NCBI GenBank assembly: GCA_032622095.1
Contig: CP136066.1
Coordinates: forward strand, 192,562,816-192,626,815
Length of the DNA: 64,000 nt
Source of the DNA: Siphonodentalium dalli
Taxonomy: Eukaryota; Mollusca; Scaphopoda; Gadilida; Siphonodentaliidae
Direction of reading: 5' to 3'
Shown here: positions 25,025 through 36,600 of the stretch, piece after piece
Layout of the letters: each line of letters begins with the position of its first letter
Position numbering within the stretch: position 1 is the stretch's first letter
Made by a program: the position numbers and the translations under genes
The notes under the pieces: model-generated
What the model saw: the letters and a program-made list of their open reading frames with translations, nothing else
What the model was told of the DNA's origin: nothing
Databases searched by the model: none

Positions 25025-26577
25025 ATATCATCACCACGTGGCTCGTGCTGACCTATATGTGAAAAATCCGAGCTGCGTGTGGTGAGATTCTGATATAGGG
25101 TTAATACAGGAATCATGCAATACCCATATCGTGTTCAGGAAAACCATATCCCGTGCACACTGGGACGAAAACCGAGCCCAATGCGCTAAAACTGATATAT
25201 ATGATAATCACGTGACCCGTGATGACCTATATATCATAAATCCGAGTTGCATATGGCGAGATTCCGATAAAGGTTTAACATTCGAATCAAATCATGCCGA
25301 TATCGTGTTCATGAAAAATATATCCCGTGCACACTAGGACGAAAACCGAGCTCAATGTGCTAAAACTGATATATATCATCATCACGTGACCCGTGATGAC
25401 CTATATATCATAAATTCGATCTGCGTGTGGTGAGATTCCGATAAAGTGTTTACACACGAATCAAATAATGCCGATGTCATGTTCAGGAAATGCATATCCC
25501 GTGCACACTGCGACGAAAACCGAGGTCATTGCGCTAATCCTGATATATATCATCATCACGTGGCCAGTGATGACCTAAATTTCAAAAATCTGAGCGGCGT
25601 GTAGTGAGATTCCGATAAAGGGTTAACACACGAATCAAATCGTGCCCATAATTTGTTCAGAAAACGCATATCCCGTGCACATTGGGATGAAAACCGAGCC
25701 CAATGAGCTAAAACTGATAGATATGATAATCATGTGACCCGTGATGACCTATATATCATAAATCCGAGCTACGTGTGGCGAGATTCCGATAAAGGGTTGA
25801 CACACGAATCAAATCGTTCCCATATTTGGTTCAGAAAACGCATATCCGGTGCACATTGGGATGAAAACCGAGCCCAATGCGCTAAAACTGATATATATGA
25901 TAATCATGTGACCCGTGATGACCTATATATTCTTCATCCGAGCTGCGTGCGGCGAGATTCCGATAAAGGGTCAACACACGAATCAAATCATGCCGATATC
26001 ATGTTCAAAAATAGCATATCCCGTTAACACTGGGACAAAACCGAGCTCATTGCGCTAAACCTGATATATATCATCATCACGTGGCCCGTGATGACCTGGA
26101 TGACCTATATGTCAAACATCCGAGTGGCGTGTGGTGAGATTCTGATATAGGGTTAATACAGGAATCAAGCAATACCCATATCGTGTTCAGGAAAACCATA
26201 TCCCGTGCACACTGGGACGAAAACCGAGCCCAATGCGCTAAAACTGATATATATGATAACCACGTGACCCGTGATTACCTACATATCATAAATCCGAGCT
26301 GCGTGTGGCGATATTCCGATAAAGGGTTAACACACGAATCAAACCATGCCCATATTTTGTTCAGAAAAGGCATATCTCGTGCACACTGGGATGAAAACCG
26401 AGACCAATGCGCTAAAACTGATATATATGATAATCACGTGACCCGTGATGACCTATGTGTCATAAATCCGAGCTGCGTGTGGCGAGATACCGATAAAGGA
26501 TTAACACACGAATCAAGCAATACCCATATCGTGTTCAGAAAAACCATATCCAGTACACACGTGACCAGTGATGACCT
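25025..26577 (-). repeat. 174 bp satellite, right arm (~10 units, opposite orientation)
   Basis: This is the same unit in reverse complement (tccgagctgcgtgtgg, gataaagggttaacac, catatcccgtgcacac, gacgaaaaccgagc), with cacgtg at 25039, 25211, 25385, 25558, 26079, 26261, 26438 and 26557. Confidence 0.9.
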
Positions 26578-27154
26578 ATAATATCAAAGTTGCGCGTGGT
26601 GAGATTAACACGCTAATTAAACCGAGGCCAATGCTGATTCTAAGTCGAAAAAGGTTGTAACGCAGGTAAAAATAATTGGACGGAACCCTTATTCGAACTT
26701 GGCCTGTTATAGCTGGTTTAGCTGGTTAACTTTGGTTCAGATCAAATAATCCAAATTGTCGTCAAAAACCAGAAATGTTAACAAAATCAGCAGAATTATA
26801 AGTAAAAACAAGGGCCATAACTCGTGTAAAAATTATTCCACGGGACCCATATTTAAATTTGTCGTGTATTTCGATCTAGGTAATGCACACGTACATACCA
26901 ACTTTGGTTCAGATCGATAAATCCAAACAGTGTTATCGGCCGGAAACCAAAAATTTTGACAAAATTGTTCGATTCTAAGTCAAAAATGGCCGTAACACTA
27001 ACTGGAGTTATCGGTCGACTCATTACATATTAGGTTCTTTTAAAACGGCATATACAAATCGAATTGTACCTATTCTTCAGACCTGACGTGCCTGGCCACT
27101 GCCGCACTTTCCGCGCTTTTCGCGGCCGCGCCGCACCATGTGAAGTTAATGATC

Positions 27155-28400
27155 TCAAGACTGTAAATAGTAACTGACAGACCGTTGTACTTTTTACGGT
27201 TCAATGCTGTTTAATTAATATCAAGAACGTAACTAATAACGGTCAGACCAATGGTATTTTTCACGGGTCAACACCAATTCTTTGCTCTTAATTCAGGGGG
27301 GAAGTCAGAAAAAAAATCACGGATACAAGGTGGAAATTTTGTGTTTTTCAGTTTTGGGGACCCACCACCCCGGGAGCGTAAGTTTTTTCCACCCAGGTCT
27401 GGGACACCCACCCGGGAGCGTAAGTTTTTTCCACCCAAGTATGGGACACCCACCTCCAAAATTGATGAAAATCTTGTAAATTCTACTAAATAATGTGTTA
27501 TTGGTAGGGTAAGGGTCTCTCATTGTGCCTGCGTCGGAACTGAGAGAACGCTGATCAAGTACACCCACAAAAAATAAACAAACAGAGCACATGGCAGAAA
27601 ATATGCCAACAAAACCAGTGACAAAACCTTTAAAACCCCAAATATGTATGGTTATAAAGGTAAAATACCCACTTTAACATGATAGTTTTGTCCGTTATTA
27701 GCAATAGGTTAAAATATGTGCATGTGTAAAGTAAAAACACCATGAATTTGATTAAATAAACACAGTTCCAGTCCTCTCCATGTGGGAAATCACTGGTGAG
27801 CAATGAGGAGCTCCCCTTAAAATGATTCTAGGCGAGTGGTGAGTAGCTCTCCTACAAAATGTCGAGGCGAGTATTATCCCAACAGGAGATGCCAAAGGCA
27901 TCTCCCGAAGGCCTGAGGGGGTACGGGAAATTTTGATAATTAGATGCTCTGAGATTGAATCTGGAGATTTTTAATGCTCCAATCAGTGAACAACACGTTA
28001 TTATGTAAGTCACTGTAGTCATGTATCGACATCGACCTTGTACTTCAACCACGTGGTCACTGTATTTATCGTTTATTCAATATCTTGACTGATATCATTA
28101 ATATAAACAAATACTGATATCATTAATATAAACAAATGAGGCCAACGGTTTTTCGGCTTTTTGACAGCAAATCAATCTAATGGGTCATACATTACCGGTA
28201 TTTATTTAAAAGTACTAGGGTTTCCAGTGGGATTTCAAGGAATGAGGCAACCCAGAGTCATCGAAAGTATTTTATTGAACCATGTGGTCTCCCTGTTTGT
28301 TGTGCAGAAATTGTATTGCCGATGTGAATCGGAATCAGTTCGATTTTGAATTAATTCCTCGATCTATTTTAGTAAATAGCGCATATAATAAAAAGAAAAC
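27155..28400. other. Non-coding spacer with a short C/G-rich duplication
   Basis: A ~47 bp segment (cccgggagcgtaagtttttt ... gggacacccacc) is tandemly duplicated at about 27365-27460. A related piece occurs at 28855-28890. ORFs here are small, overlap on both strands and lack recognisable domains. Confidence 0.5.
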
Positions 28401-28408
28401 CTTCGTGT

Positions 28409-28536
28409 TTTGAGTGAATACCGGAATTACCTCATTCGTGGTCACAGTGAGATACTGGAATCATCACTCGTGGCCACTCGTGATGATTCCAGTATCTCAA
28501 GTGACCACTCACGAGATACTTCTGGTATTCACTCAA
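28409..28536. repeat. Foldback element, ~55 bp arms
   Basis: The left arm ttgagtgaatacc ... tgagatactggaatcatcac pairs with the right arm gtgatgattccagtatctca ... ggtattcactcaa across a ~12 bp loop. Confidence 0.85.
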
Positions 28537-28995
28537 ATCACGCAGGTATCCTCTATGTATAATAAGTTTAAAAAACCATGATAAACTATGAGAAAAGGTG
28601 AGAATGGATTTTTTTTTCATTGCAATTATTTTCCTCGACCAAAACCGGACCCACCCCATGGTTTCAACTGTTAAAAGGAGAAATTGTGGACAAAAAATTA
28701 AAATATAGAGAACCCCTCACTTGTATAAGGCTATATATATCATGCACTACTATACGAATCTGATTGTTTCAATTCATTTTTCATTTTGAAGCTGTAATTT
28801 GTCTTAGAAATGATTTTCGAAAAAAATTGCTTGACATCAGAAAAAATCTGCATTCCGGGCTCGGGGACACCCATCCACCCGGTCCTTGTATCCTGTAAAT
28901 TTTGTCCGACCCCCACCCCCTGCTTAATTTGCTAACTTGTAGAATAAATCAAGTTCCCGTGGTGACAATATGATTTCCCGGTAGGCATTACGATT

Positions 28996-29293
28996 CATGT
29001 TTTAGAATGGTCGAAATTAGTATTATTCGTAACTTAAAAATAGATCTATTGCGATCATATTTTTGTTGAAACTTAAATCCTCTATGCATAAAATGACAGA
29101 ACACACTTTGAAGAGGTTCAAACTTGTTATCTGCCTAGTAGAATTTAAACCGGGAAAAGGTTACGTACGTGTGGTGTGTTGACCTTTCACTGACTACTGT
29201 ATTATAAATATGGCTGTAAATAAAAAAACGATAATAGCTGAAAAGCCCACCCATCAGTTACGAGTAATACTAATTTCGACCATTCTAAAACAT
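28996..29293. mobile_element. Small TIR element (MITE-like, ~300 bp)
   Basis: A ~37 bp inverted repeat (catgttttagaatggtcgaa at the left; ttcgaccattctaaaacat at the right) bounds a non-coding 220 bp interior. Confidence 0.7.
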
Positions 29294-29299
29294 ATGAGA

Positions 29300-30270
29300 C
29301 ATAAATGAACAAAGCTACATGTATCAAAGTTAAAACATAAATGTAAAAGTATAACATATTAATGCCAAGTTAATGGCATACTTTTTAGTAACATGTAATG
29401 CGTGAAATTGTCCAGTCACTTGTAAACACATTGTTTAACAGGTGAATGTGTACATCACGACAATATATCGGTAACAGCTAGAGCACATGAGTGTATTTTG
29501 CACTAATCCATAGCTCAAATTCATTCATTTGTTGCATATATTCTGCTGAGTATAAAAGGAGATGATCCCATAAATTGTCGGATTTAGTGTACAGTACCCC
29601 TTTACGTTTCGTGTGTTATATATCCCTGTGTTATATCTTCAGAATTACTACCCTTTCGTGACGGGAGCTGCGCTGCATGATGCATGTACACGGTCAATGC
29701 ACATATTGTTAGGCCAATGTGTTTTCTTATATATACTGGGCTCCCTATGAGAGACTCGCATATATATATAAGAGAATGCATTGGCACAGGGTTTTCGCAA
29801 AATTTCAGGAAGCTCCAGTCATGGAATGATTAAACGGACATTGCTCATTCGAACGTCAAAATTTGTTCTACCTAATATGGAAGGAGTTACAAGATATGTT
29901 GATAAATACACGATATACTGACATTCATATGTTCTGAAAAAACAATTGTCATGGCCAAAGCAATTTTCCAGCTATTTTCAAATTTTGCACAGAAGTGAAA
30001 CAAACGCGTTTAATATTTCTACCATATATCAGGAATAGACTAACAAGGAACACTCTTTTTTATTCCATTGCAAAGAAACCGAATTTCTTAATTCTATTAC
30101 ATTAATTGGTCTTCACGTGGCTCAATGAGTCCGTATATACAAGAATATATAGCGTAGTTATCGACCTATAAATGTTTTTTTCCTGTAAGTATATATCCTT
30201 TATTTTCCTCCGTTACACGAAGAGCTTATCAAACATTAAACATCATAATACAAATATTTACACAAGTGGG
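29300..30270. other. Spacer with repeat fragments, no gene seen
   Basis: It contains a lone gtgtacagtacccctttac end of the TTAA MITE family (29589-29605), the fifth 85 bp hairpin copy (29710-29790), and a fragment of the 'cgctctttatttctacc' family (29995-30075). I see no coding region. Confidence 0.5.
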
Positions 30271-30469
30271 ATGAACAGGTGAAGAAGACATATACAAATG
30301 AATACAAATTCAGACAGAAATCAAAGTCAGAGCGACAGACATACAATGTACATATACGCAGACAGCTATGCCGATTGGCAGGAATGCGGACACATGCAGG
30401 CGAACAGATATACATACATACACTGACGAGCGGACCTGTGTACAGACATGTACGCAGTCATAGACACAC

Positions 30470-30605
30470 ACGCGCACCCACACACACATATACATACATA
30501 TATATATACACACACACATACATACACATACATATACATACATATATATATATATATATACATAGCCATATACACATACATATATACATATACACACATA
30601 CATAC

Positions 30606-30658
<53 letters not shown>

Positions 30659-30765
30659 CATACATACATACATACACACACACATACATATACATACACA
30701 CATACACATACAATACACATACACATATATACACATATATAAATGTGGACAGGGCAAGCACACAA
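30470..30765. repeat. TA/CA/CATA microsatellite
   Basis: Mixed (CA)n, (TA)n and (CATA)n runs open long ORFs in several frames on both strands, giving Tyr/Ile/His-rich or Cys/Val/Tyr-rich peptides. None are genes. Confidence 0.95.
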
Positions 30766-31205
30766 AAGCAAACATGCACGCATACGATCATATAATAATT
30801 CACTGCATGTATAAGGCCGTACATACGAGTATTCACACTCGGATGCAAACTTTCATTTAATCACAAGTTTTCCTAGCTTGTGTTTAATTTCAGTTGGTAT
30901 TGACACGAATATGCCTGAGTCTATCTGGAGACGATATCAATGATCCAACTTTGGAGCGAGGTACTTACCCGATGTGACAAACGAAGGTCCCCCAAGGTGT
31001 GGGGCCACTTTATTTGCACATCAGCTAATGTATCACTAAGAAGTTGAACAGGTAATGCAAAAATTGTGGTTGTAGAGTGTCTCGCAAATTGATTGTCAAC
31101 AAATATATAATTATATGCTTGAAGGTTGTTATTTACAGAATGTGCCAAGCAAATTAGCGTTACAACTATATGGATAATAAAAGGGCACATGTAAAGGGAG
31201 TCCAG

Positions 31206-31900
31206 TTAAGGATTGACAAGCAGATTGCTATCTACGACGAGATTGATCTCCTTTGTATACTGGGACCACATTCCGTATGAATTCCTCACCACAAAGAGCG
31301 AAAATTCGTTCAGGTTGAGTATTTGTCTCCGGATATCGTCAGACAGGATAGAAAGAAATACCATCACTTGGTCCTTCTGTGTGAGAGCATCAATGAATAA
31401 AAAACATGGTATGCCGAAAATATCAATTAATGAAAACCACATTTGGATTCTAGACTCTGAAGTCGAAGAGCAATCCAGTAAGGCATGCTCCACAATATCA
31501 ACATAAACTTTGCCACACAGTTTGCAATGTCCGCATTCTGGGGAGGTACGTGTATGCAGGGCCAGAAGCTTCGCAGCAATCAAGAATTTATGTTTTTCCT
31601 GTGAATGTGATCTACAAGATCTCCAAAGAATAGATTTTGACATTATATTATGATTTTGTGCGAACGTTGTTAGTGATTCAGAGCTTCTCATGCGCTCTTC
31701 ACATTCACGATTTTGTATATTGTTAATATGTTGTGTGGTGATTGTTTTCCATTCACCTTTGGATGGGAAATTACCATGTGTGGCGTAGTTGTGAAGATAT
31801 GAATATAAATTATACCGTTTTAGTATGGATATAACATCGTTGATAAAAGAAGATTCATCAGTTGACGTTTGCGAAAGGTGGTCGGCCAATCGCGACGAGA
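31206..31900 (-). pseudogene. C-terminal part of a LINE-type ORF2 protein, cut by the Polinton end
   Basis: An open minus-strand frame of about 230 codons ends at a TAA at 31206. It contains a Cys/His cluster, CGHCKLCGKVYVDIVEHALL followed by DC, a zinc-knuckle-like motif common in the C-terminal tails of non-LTR retrotransposon polyproteins. No RT palm motifs are present. The frame runs on into the neighbouring Polinton terminal repeat, so its natural upstream part is missing. The most likely reading is a LINE tail that served as the insertion target of the Polinton or was truncated next to it. The family assignment rests on this motif and general look. Confidence 0.55.
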
Positions 31901-32604
31901 AGTAGTATTGGTGGCCACTTTGGCCCACCCCCTCGTTGTCTGCCACTTAGGTCCATGGGTCAGAGTGGCAGACAGCGAGTGGGTGGGCCAGAGTGGCCGC
32001 CAATGTCCGTCGACTCCACTGTATCGGGGAATGTGACACCCATGGGCCATATTGTCCGACCCAGAGTGGGGTGGACCAGAGTGTCAGGTCCCAGAACCAG
32101 GGTCGGACACTCTGGTCCATGGGCCAGAGTGTCCGCCCAGGGTCGGTCCAGAGGTTGTGTTAGATTCCAAAGAGTATTATAAGGTGAGCGCTTCGAATGG
32201 GTTTTCACAGAAAAGAGCATAATTTACTATATAATTTAAAGTATCGTTTTTTTCTCGGATTCTAGTGGCAATGGTAAAACCCCTGTCACACTCAGGCCGG
32301 CGCTCTCACTGCGCTGCAAAAGTACCAACATATGAGTAACACGCAGGAGGAGCGCCGAAAACTGTCGAAAATAGTCAAACTTTTAAAACAAAGTATGCTC
32401 CTATTGCGTTCCTACTTTGTCAAGTCTCGCGCTCTTAGTGCGTTCAAGTCGCTGTCATTGTGATGCTAGTACGTTCGCAAAACGTTCTCTGCGCGGGCGC
32501 GGAGAGTATAGATAGCACCTCCTGCGTTCTCCAGTCATAGTCAGTTTTTAAGTTGTGGGGAAAATACCTAACACTCCGCAATAGATTAGCTGTCCGATTA
32601 AACT

Positions 32605-33601
32605 ACTGTCACACTCCGCTGCGATCAGGCCGGCGCTTGCATTGCGCTGAAAAATAATCAAAGCGCCAAGCAAAGCGCAGTAAGGTCTCCAAGAACGTAT
32701 TGGTGACGCAGTGGATACTGGCTAGGACGGGAGAGGGTCCCCGTGATCGCCCCAGATCGCCAGAGCGCCGCGCTTGTTTTGTGCATGCACAAAACAAGCG
32801 CAGAGGTTCGGCGTTCTGACCAGGTGTAGTACCGTTGCCATGACAGCGCAAAGCGTACTAACAACGCAATGACAACGACTTTAACGCATTAAGAGCGTTT
32901 ACGACGTGGAGGAAACGCAGTGAGAGCGTATGAGAACGTGAGACTTGACAAAGCAGGAACGCAATGGGTCGTAAAAAGAGCGCGAAAACGTGATAAGCGG
33001 GATAGGGGCATAGCTTGTCACGCGCGCCGCATGTATGACTGGTGGGGAGTTTCTCGTTTCGCATGCGGGCTGACATTATCAATGGGTGTTTTATTAGTTT
33101 TATTTATAGAATGGGAATTTTTGGGAATATTTAAAAGTCAAACTGCGAGCTGGAGGCCGAGTCCCGTAAAAGGTGCTTGTAGTTGGGGAAATTAAATTTC
33201 GTTTATTGTGTTAATCAACGTTGATTAATGTTGATTTTTGGTTTGTGGTAAACTATATGTGTATTACAAATGAAAGAAATTTCTGCAGCCCACTGGGGGG
33301 TTGTGGTCGGAGACGGTCGAGTCGACCACCGGTTCGTTAATTTGGTGCTGGTTGTTATTGTTATTTAACGGAATTCTTAGTTGGTCATTCGCAAAACCAA
33401 TATATTTTATATTCTACAATTACATTCTTGGGTTTATAATATATGATATTGAGCGCGTTACCATTTCTGACATTGGTTCTCTTGTTTTAACAGATTGAAA
33501 ATTTCTGACAATTTTCCGCGCTTCCACTGTGCGTTACTCGTATTTTGATACTTTTTCAACTCAAAGCAAATGCCAGCTTGATCGCAGCGGAGTGTGACAG
33601 T
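32605..33601. mobile_element. Nested related TIR element inside the 1.9 kb transposon
   Basis: The ends actgtcacactccgctgcga and tcgcagcggagtgtgacagt are inverted over ~27 bp and resemble the outer ends. Segment 32630-32850 is also an inverted relative of 33955-34200. So one member of the family sits within another, or arose by internal rearrangement. Confidence 0.65.
32770..32801. repeat. Perfect 32 bp palindrome
   Basis: The half-site gcgcttgttttgtgca is followed by its exact complement. A one-mismatch copy lies at 34016-34047 in the inverted segment. Confidence 0.9.
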
Positions 33602-34453
33602 GGTATGAGCAGACCGCATTTCAAAGTGGGATCGTAGTGTAAACCTGCTGTAAACGCCGGAAGAACGCCATGTATAACGATTGGGCGTAAAGCGAGCGCC
33701 AGAGTCGCAGTGGCAGCACAATGTGGACGTTCTATGAGCGGGAACCAGTCCATAACACCCCATGACAGCGCAGAAAGATCGCAATAAGTTTTGGACAGAG
33801 CCTCATTGAGCGTATTAAGGACGGGAAAGGCACGCAGGGATAATTTGATTAAGCTCACTGTAGTCGCAAAAGACAAGATTAATTTCTTGCTGCGACCACG
33901 AGAAGCTACTATGCGCTCTTGCTACGTACACATAACGCTCACGTCGCTCGATTGGCGCTTTGCTTTGCGCTGTCACGGCGACAGTACTACGTCCTGGTCA
34001 GAACGCCGAGCCTCTGCGCTTGTTTTGTGCATGCATAAAACAAGCGCGGCGCTCTGGCACCTATGGGCGACCATGAAGATCCTCGGCCGTTGTAGCCAGT
34101 GTCCACTGCGTCACCAATCGGTTCTTGGAGACCTTAGTGCGTTTAGGTGGGAGCTTTGATACTTTTGCAGCGCAATGAGAGCGCCGGCCTGAGTGTGACA
34201 GGGGCGTTCCCCTTCGCTGGACACACTGAACCGAGAACAAATCGAAGCATTAGTAAATTGTGCTTCTTTACCAGTGCATTTTTAACAAAAGCGAAAGTCT
34301 TCGAATAAATTCGAAGACGCTAGCGTTGTAAAATGTACTTGTAGAAGTTACTTTCCATTGAAATATGTTATGAGATAATGGTAAAATGGTACATATAAAA
34401 ATTTTCCCGAGTCAAATCGGTGTTTTATTCGTAGAAATAAGATGCTTTTTGAT

Positions 34454-34546
34454 AAAAAGAAACACACTTGATTTGACGTTCGGGAAAATTGTTAGAAAAA
34501 CACAATGACGTCGTCAACAACGCCCGCGCATCCCATATAATTTATC
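34454..34546 (+). promoter_or_regulatory. Promoter-like block of the left Polinton end gene
   Basis: This block matches 53981-54075 in the same orientation: agaaacaca(c/t)ttga, ttgacgttcggg, gtagaaaaacacaatgac, atgacgtcgtcaa (34505-34517) and a TATA-like catataattta (34535-34545). It precedes the small gene at 34623, as its twin precedes the gene at 54103. A CRE/bZIP-type site upstream of a TATA-like box is a plausible core promoter (inference). Confidence 0.55.
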
Positions 34547-34622
34547 CTCGAAGATGTTACCGTTATTACATGCGTAAATTGTAACGTCATTAACGTCAGT
34601 GACGTTAGCGTCATTTTGAAAC

Positions 34623-34882
34623 ATGGATCCAGTAACGGAATTTCTCAAGACTATTGATGTACAGTACGATCACGTTCCTGCAACAACGCAAATGTCGACT
34701 CCACTGATAGCGGGGAATGTGACACACTGACACCACGGGTAGAACAGCAACAGGTACCAACGGTGTATCCGCGAACGGATCAACAACCAGTGTATATACC
34801 GCCGGTGAAAACACAACAAACGATTCAACCTGTTATATACCAAGTTATCAACAGTTCGCAATGGGAAGAACAGACAATGTGA
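34623..34882 (+). pseudogene. Small left-end Polinton gene (Pro/Gln-rich), one frameshift
   Basis: The ATG at 34623 opens with MDPVTEFLKTIDVQYDHV. The frame then shifts near 34725 into a Pro/Gln/Thr-rich stretch (VEQQQVPTVYPRTDQQP, YIPPVKTQQT) ending at TGA 34880-34882. An AATAAA at 34945-34950 fits as polyadenylation signal. I do not recognise the product. It lies between the left terminal repeat and the polymerase. A ~25 bp piece around 34693 (tcgactccactg ... cggggaatgtgacac) also occurs in the terminal repeat (near 32017), so repeat sequence may have entered the gene. Confidence 0.45.
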
Positions 34883-34989
34883 ACTCGAATTGCATCTAAA
34901 ACGTATGGCGGTATCCACTTTGTATTCTTTAAAAGGGAACTGTTAATAAAACTATTTGTTCAGTAAAATAAACTATACCAGTGTCATAA

Positions 34990-36460
34990 CGTAGAATTAA
35001 GGTCACTAAAAACGAATCATATTCGAAAACACCAACTTATAGCGTAAAAATCGAGATTTTAATGCCTTTTTGACGTCGAAAATAATAAGGAAAAACTAAA
35101 AAGCCACTCGCCAGTTTTATGTGCACAAAGAAGCGTGACGTCAAAGTGGGAACGCAATTTTTTTTTCGGATGAGAGAATAAGACTTAAACATGTCCACGT
35201 GTTTTCTCATTTGTTTTGTTAATGGCGACTTACGATACAAATCTACTATTTTCAACAATTTGGACTTTTAGAAAGTATTGATGACTGAAGTGTGTAATCA
35301 TATAATATCACGGAGTTGTGCTAGGACTATACGTTGGACGCTGTTTTGAGAATTTTCGATGAATATTGTGAATTGGATTTTCGATTCTGGAGGTTGACGT
35401 TTCGTAATTGAAACAAATTGACACTTTTATTGACATATTTATGTTTTAGAGGAACGTTTATCAACCAAGAGTCAAAATTATTGGACTGTAATGTGCAGTT
35501 GTCTGCAGTTTTCAACACATTCTTGGTGGAAAAAGATTCTAAAACTACGATGGCAATTTGGGAAGTAAATCACCTATTTTCGATGTTTTTTTTCCGATGG
35601 TAATCCGACGTGGGCCGTATTCAACAATGCCAGCAAGGAGCTGATGCTGAACTCTTCCAATTTGCTGATTATTTATTATAATTAATAAATATTTTTTTAA
35701 CCATTTCGCTTGTATATATTCTCCAAAATCAGTTGGACAAGTGTAGGTGAACAACCGATATACATTGCACAATAGCCTGATCGAGTTAAAATAGATTCAT
35801 TGATCGGTCTTCCTGGCACATTGCTCACTGTTGTATTGTAAGAGGGGAGACCTCTAAATTTCTTGAATATTGAAATTCCGTTTGTTTAAGAATTTGTAGA
35901 TATTTATATTGAATATTCTCAGTAAATAATTATTCTGTTTGTTTCAAAAGAAATCAGAATAATTGTTATTGTTTGCAAGTACTAGTATTGGTTGAAAGAT
36001 AATTATAGAACAGTTTAGATTGACTCCCCTCTTACCAGATGCATGCTGACTGTGGAAGACCGATCGGTCTATTTAAGCACTTCCGGGCTATTATAGATCA
36101 CTCGGTGATTCACCCAGGTTCGTTGGAATGGCTCAAACGATGTTTCCTAAGAAATTTATATATACCCTTAATTTGAACCACACAGTTGATTGTTTCGTAC
36201 CATATTGTTTGTCATTTCACACCATATACATTTGTATGTTTCGTTGGTTCCCACAAATGGTAATTGGTCATGCGTATGCAGCGTACCATGTGAAAAATTA
36301 TTTTAATTTTGTTAACTTAATGAAAGCGAACATGTTTACGATTTAAAGTTACGTGATGATGACAACCCAACAATTACATGTAAACATATTTCTTCTTTTT
36401 TTTGGGAAAAAAATTTAACAAATTGAAATGGCAACAAAGTTAAAGATACATAATCCGAAT
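34990..36460. other. Polinton left interior, no gene recognised
   Basis: ORFs are under 80 codons with no motifs. The block agcgtgacgtcaaagtggga (35132-35151) has an inverted partner at 40765-40785. A fragment of the ~300 bp repeat of 7670-8930 lies at 36030-36120. Confidence 0.4.
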
Positions 36461-36464
36461 TAAC

Positions 36465-36600
36465 GCTTGCATATTACTATTTCCTTGGCTTCGGGGGTAA
36501 ACATATTTGATTCGAGTCGAGGAACCCACCCGTGTTGAAAACAATGTTGATAAATAACAGGTTTTGGGCAATTGTTTACTATTGTTGACTGGTTTATAGC
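36465..36600 (+). repeat. Dispersed repeat family A fragment
   Basis: It carries ttccttggcttcgggggtaa and ttcgagtcgaggaaccca, as at 1850, 14340 and 15690. It is an insertion in the Polinton. Confidence 0.7.

Larger units (their letters stand above)
21440..27153. mobile_element. Giant 5.7 kb palindromic element: ~575 bp TIRs around inverted satellite arrays
   Basis: The left end atcattaacttcacatggtg (21440) and right end accatgtgaagttaatgat (27153) begin inverted repeats that run through gcggcgcggccgcg, the gcggcagtggcc block, the 'gataactccagttagtg' repeat and on to about 22010 (left) and 26577 (right). Between them lies a ~174 bp satellite: some 18 units point one way (22010-25010) and about 10 point the other way (25025-26577). 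Polarity switches near 25015. No transposase ORF is present. The structure resembles foldback (FB-like) elements. It could also have grown by satellite amplification inside an inverted duplication. Confidence 0.8.
32280..34204. mobile_element. TIR transposon (non-autonomous) inserted in the Polinton left repeat
   Basis: The ends are cccctgtcacactcaggccg (32280) and cggcctgagtgtgacagggg (to 34204), with about 45 bp of inverted repeat and one mismatch. The uninterrupted sequence at the right Polinton end lacks this block. The interior is GC-richer than its surroundings and full of gcgctt/cgcaatg motifs. I see no transposase. Confidence 0.8.
31901..34455 (+). repeat. Polinton left terminal inverted repeat (interrupted)
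   Basis: 31901-32279 and 34205-34455 match the complement of 55478-54800 in order. Shared blocks are the GTCGGACACTCTGG-type palindromic motifs, aaaagagcataatttact, the 'gcgttccccttcgctggac' block, gcattagtaaattgtgc, and gagataatggtaaaatgg. A 1.9 kb insertion occupies 32280-34204. Confidence 0.85.

Noticed and set aside
22099-26581. CRISPR-like regular spacing of repeats
   Set aside because: Units are 174 bp and continuous with no unique spacers, and the context is eukaryotic; this is satellite DNA.
27251-27592. Four overlapping ORFs (PPRERKFFPP type)
   Set aside because: A 47 bp duplicated segment opens frames on both strands; no recognised domain.
30279-30860. Long overlapping ORFs on both strands (up to 193 codons)
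   Set aside because: They are translations of a CA/TA microsatellite, rich in Tyr/Ile/His or Cys/Val, with no domain.
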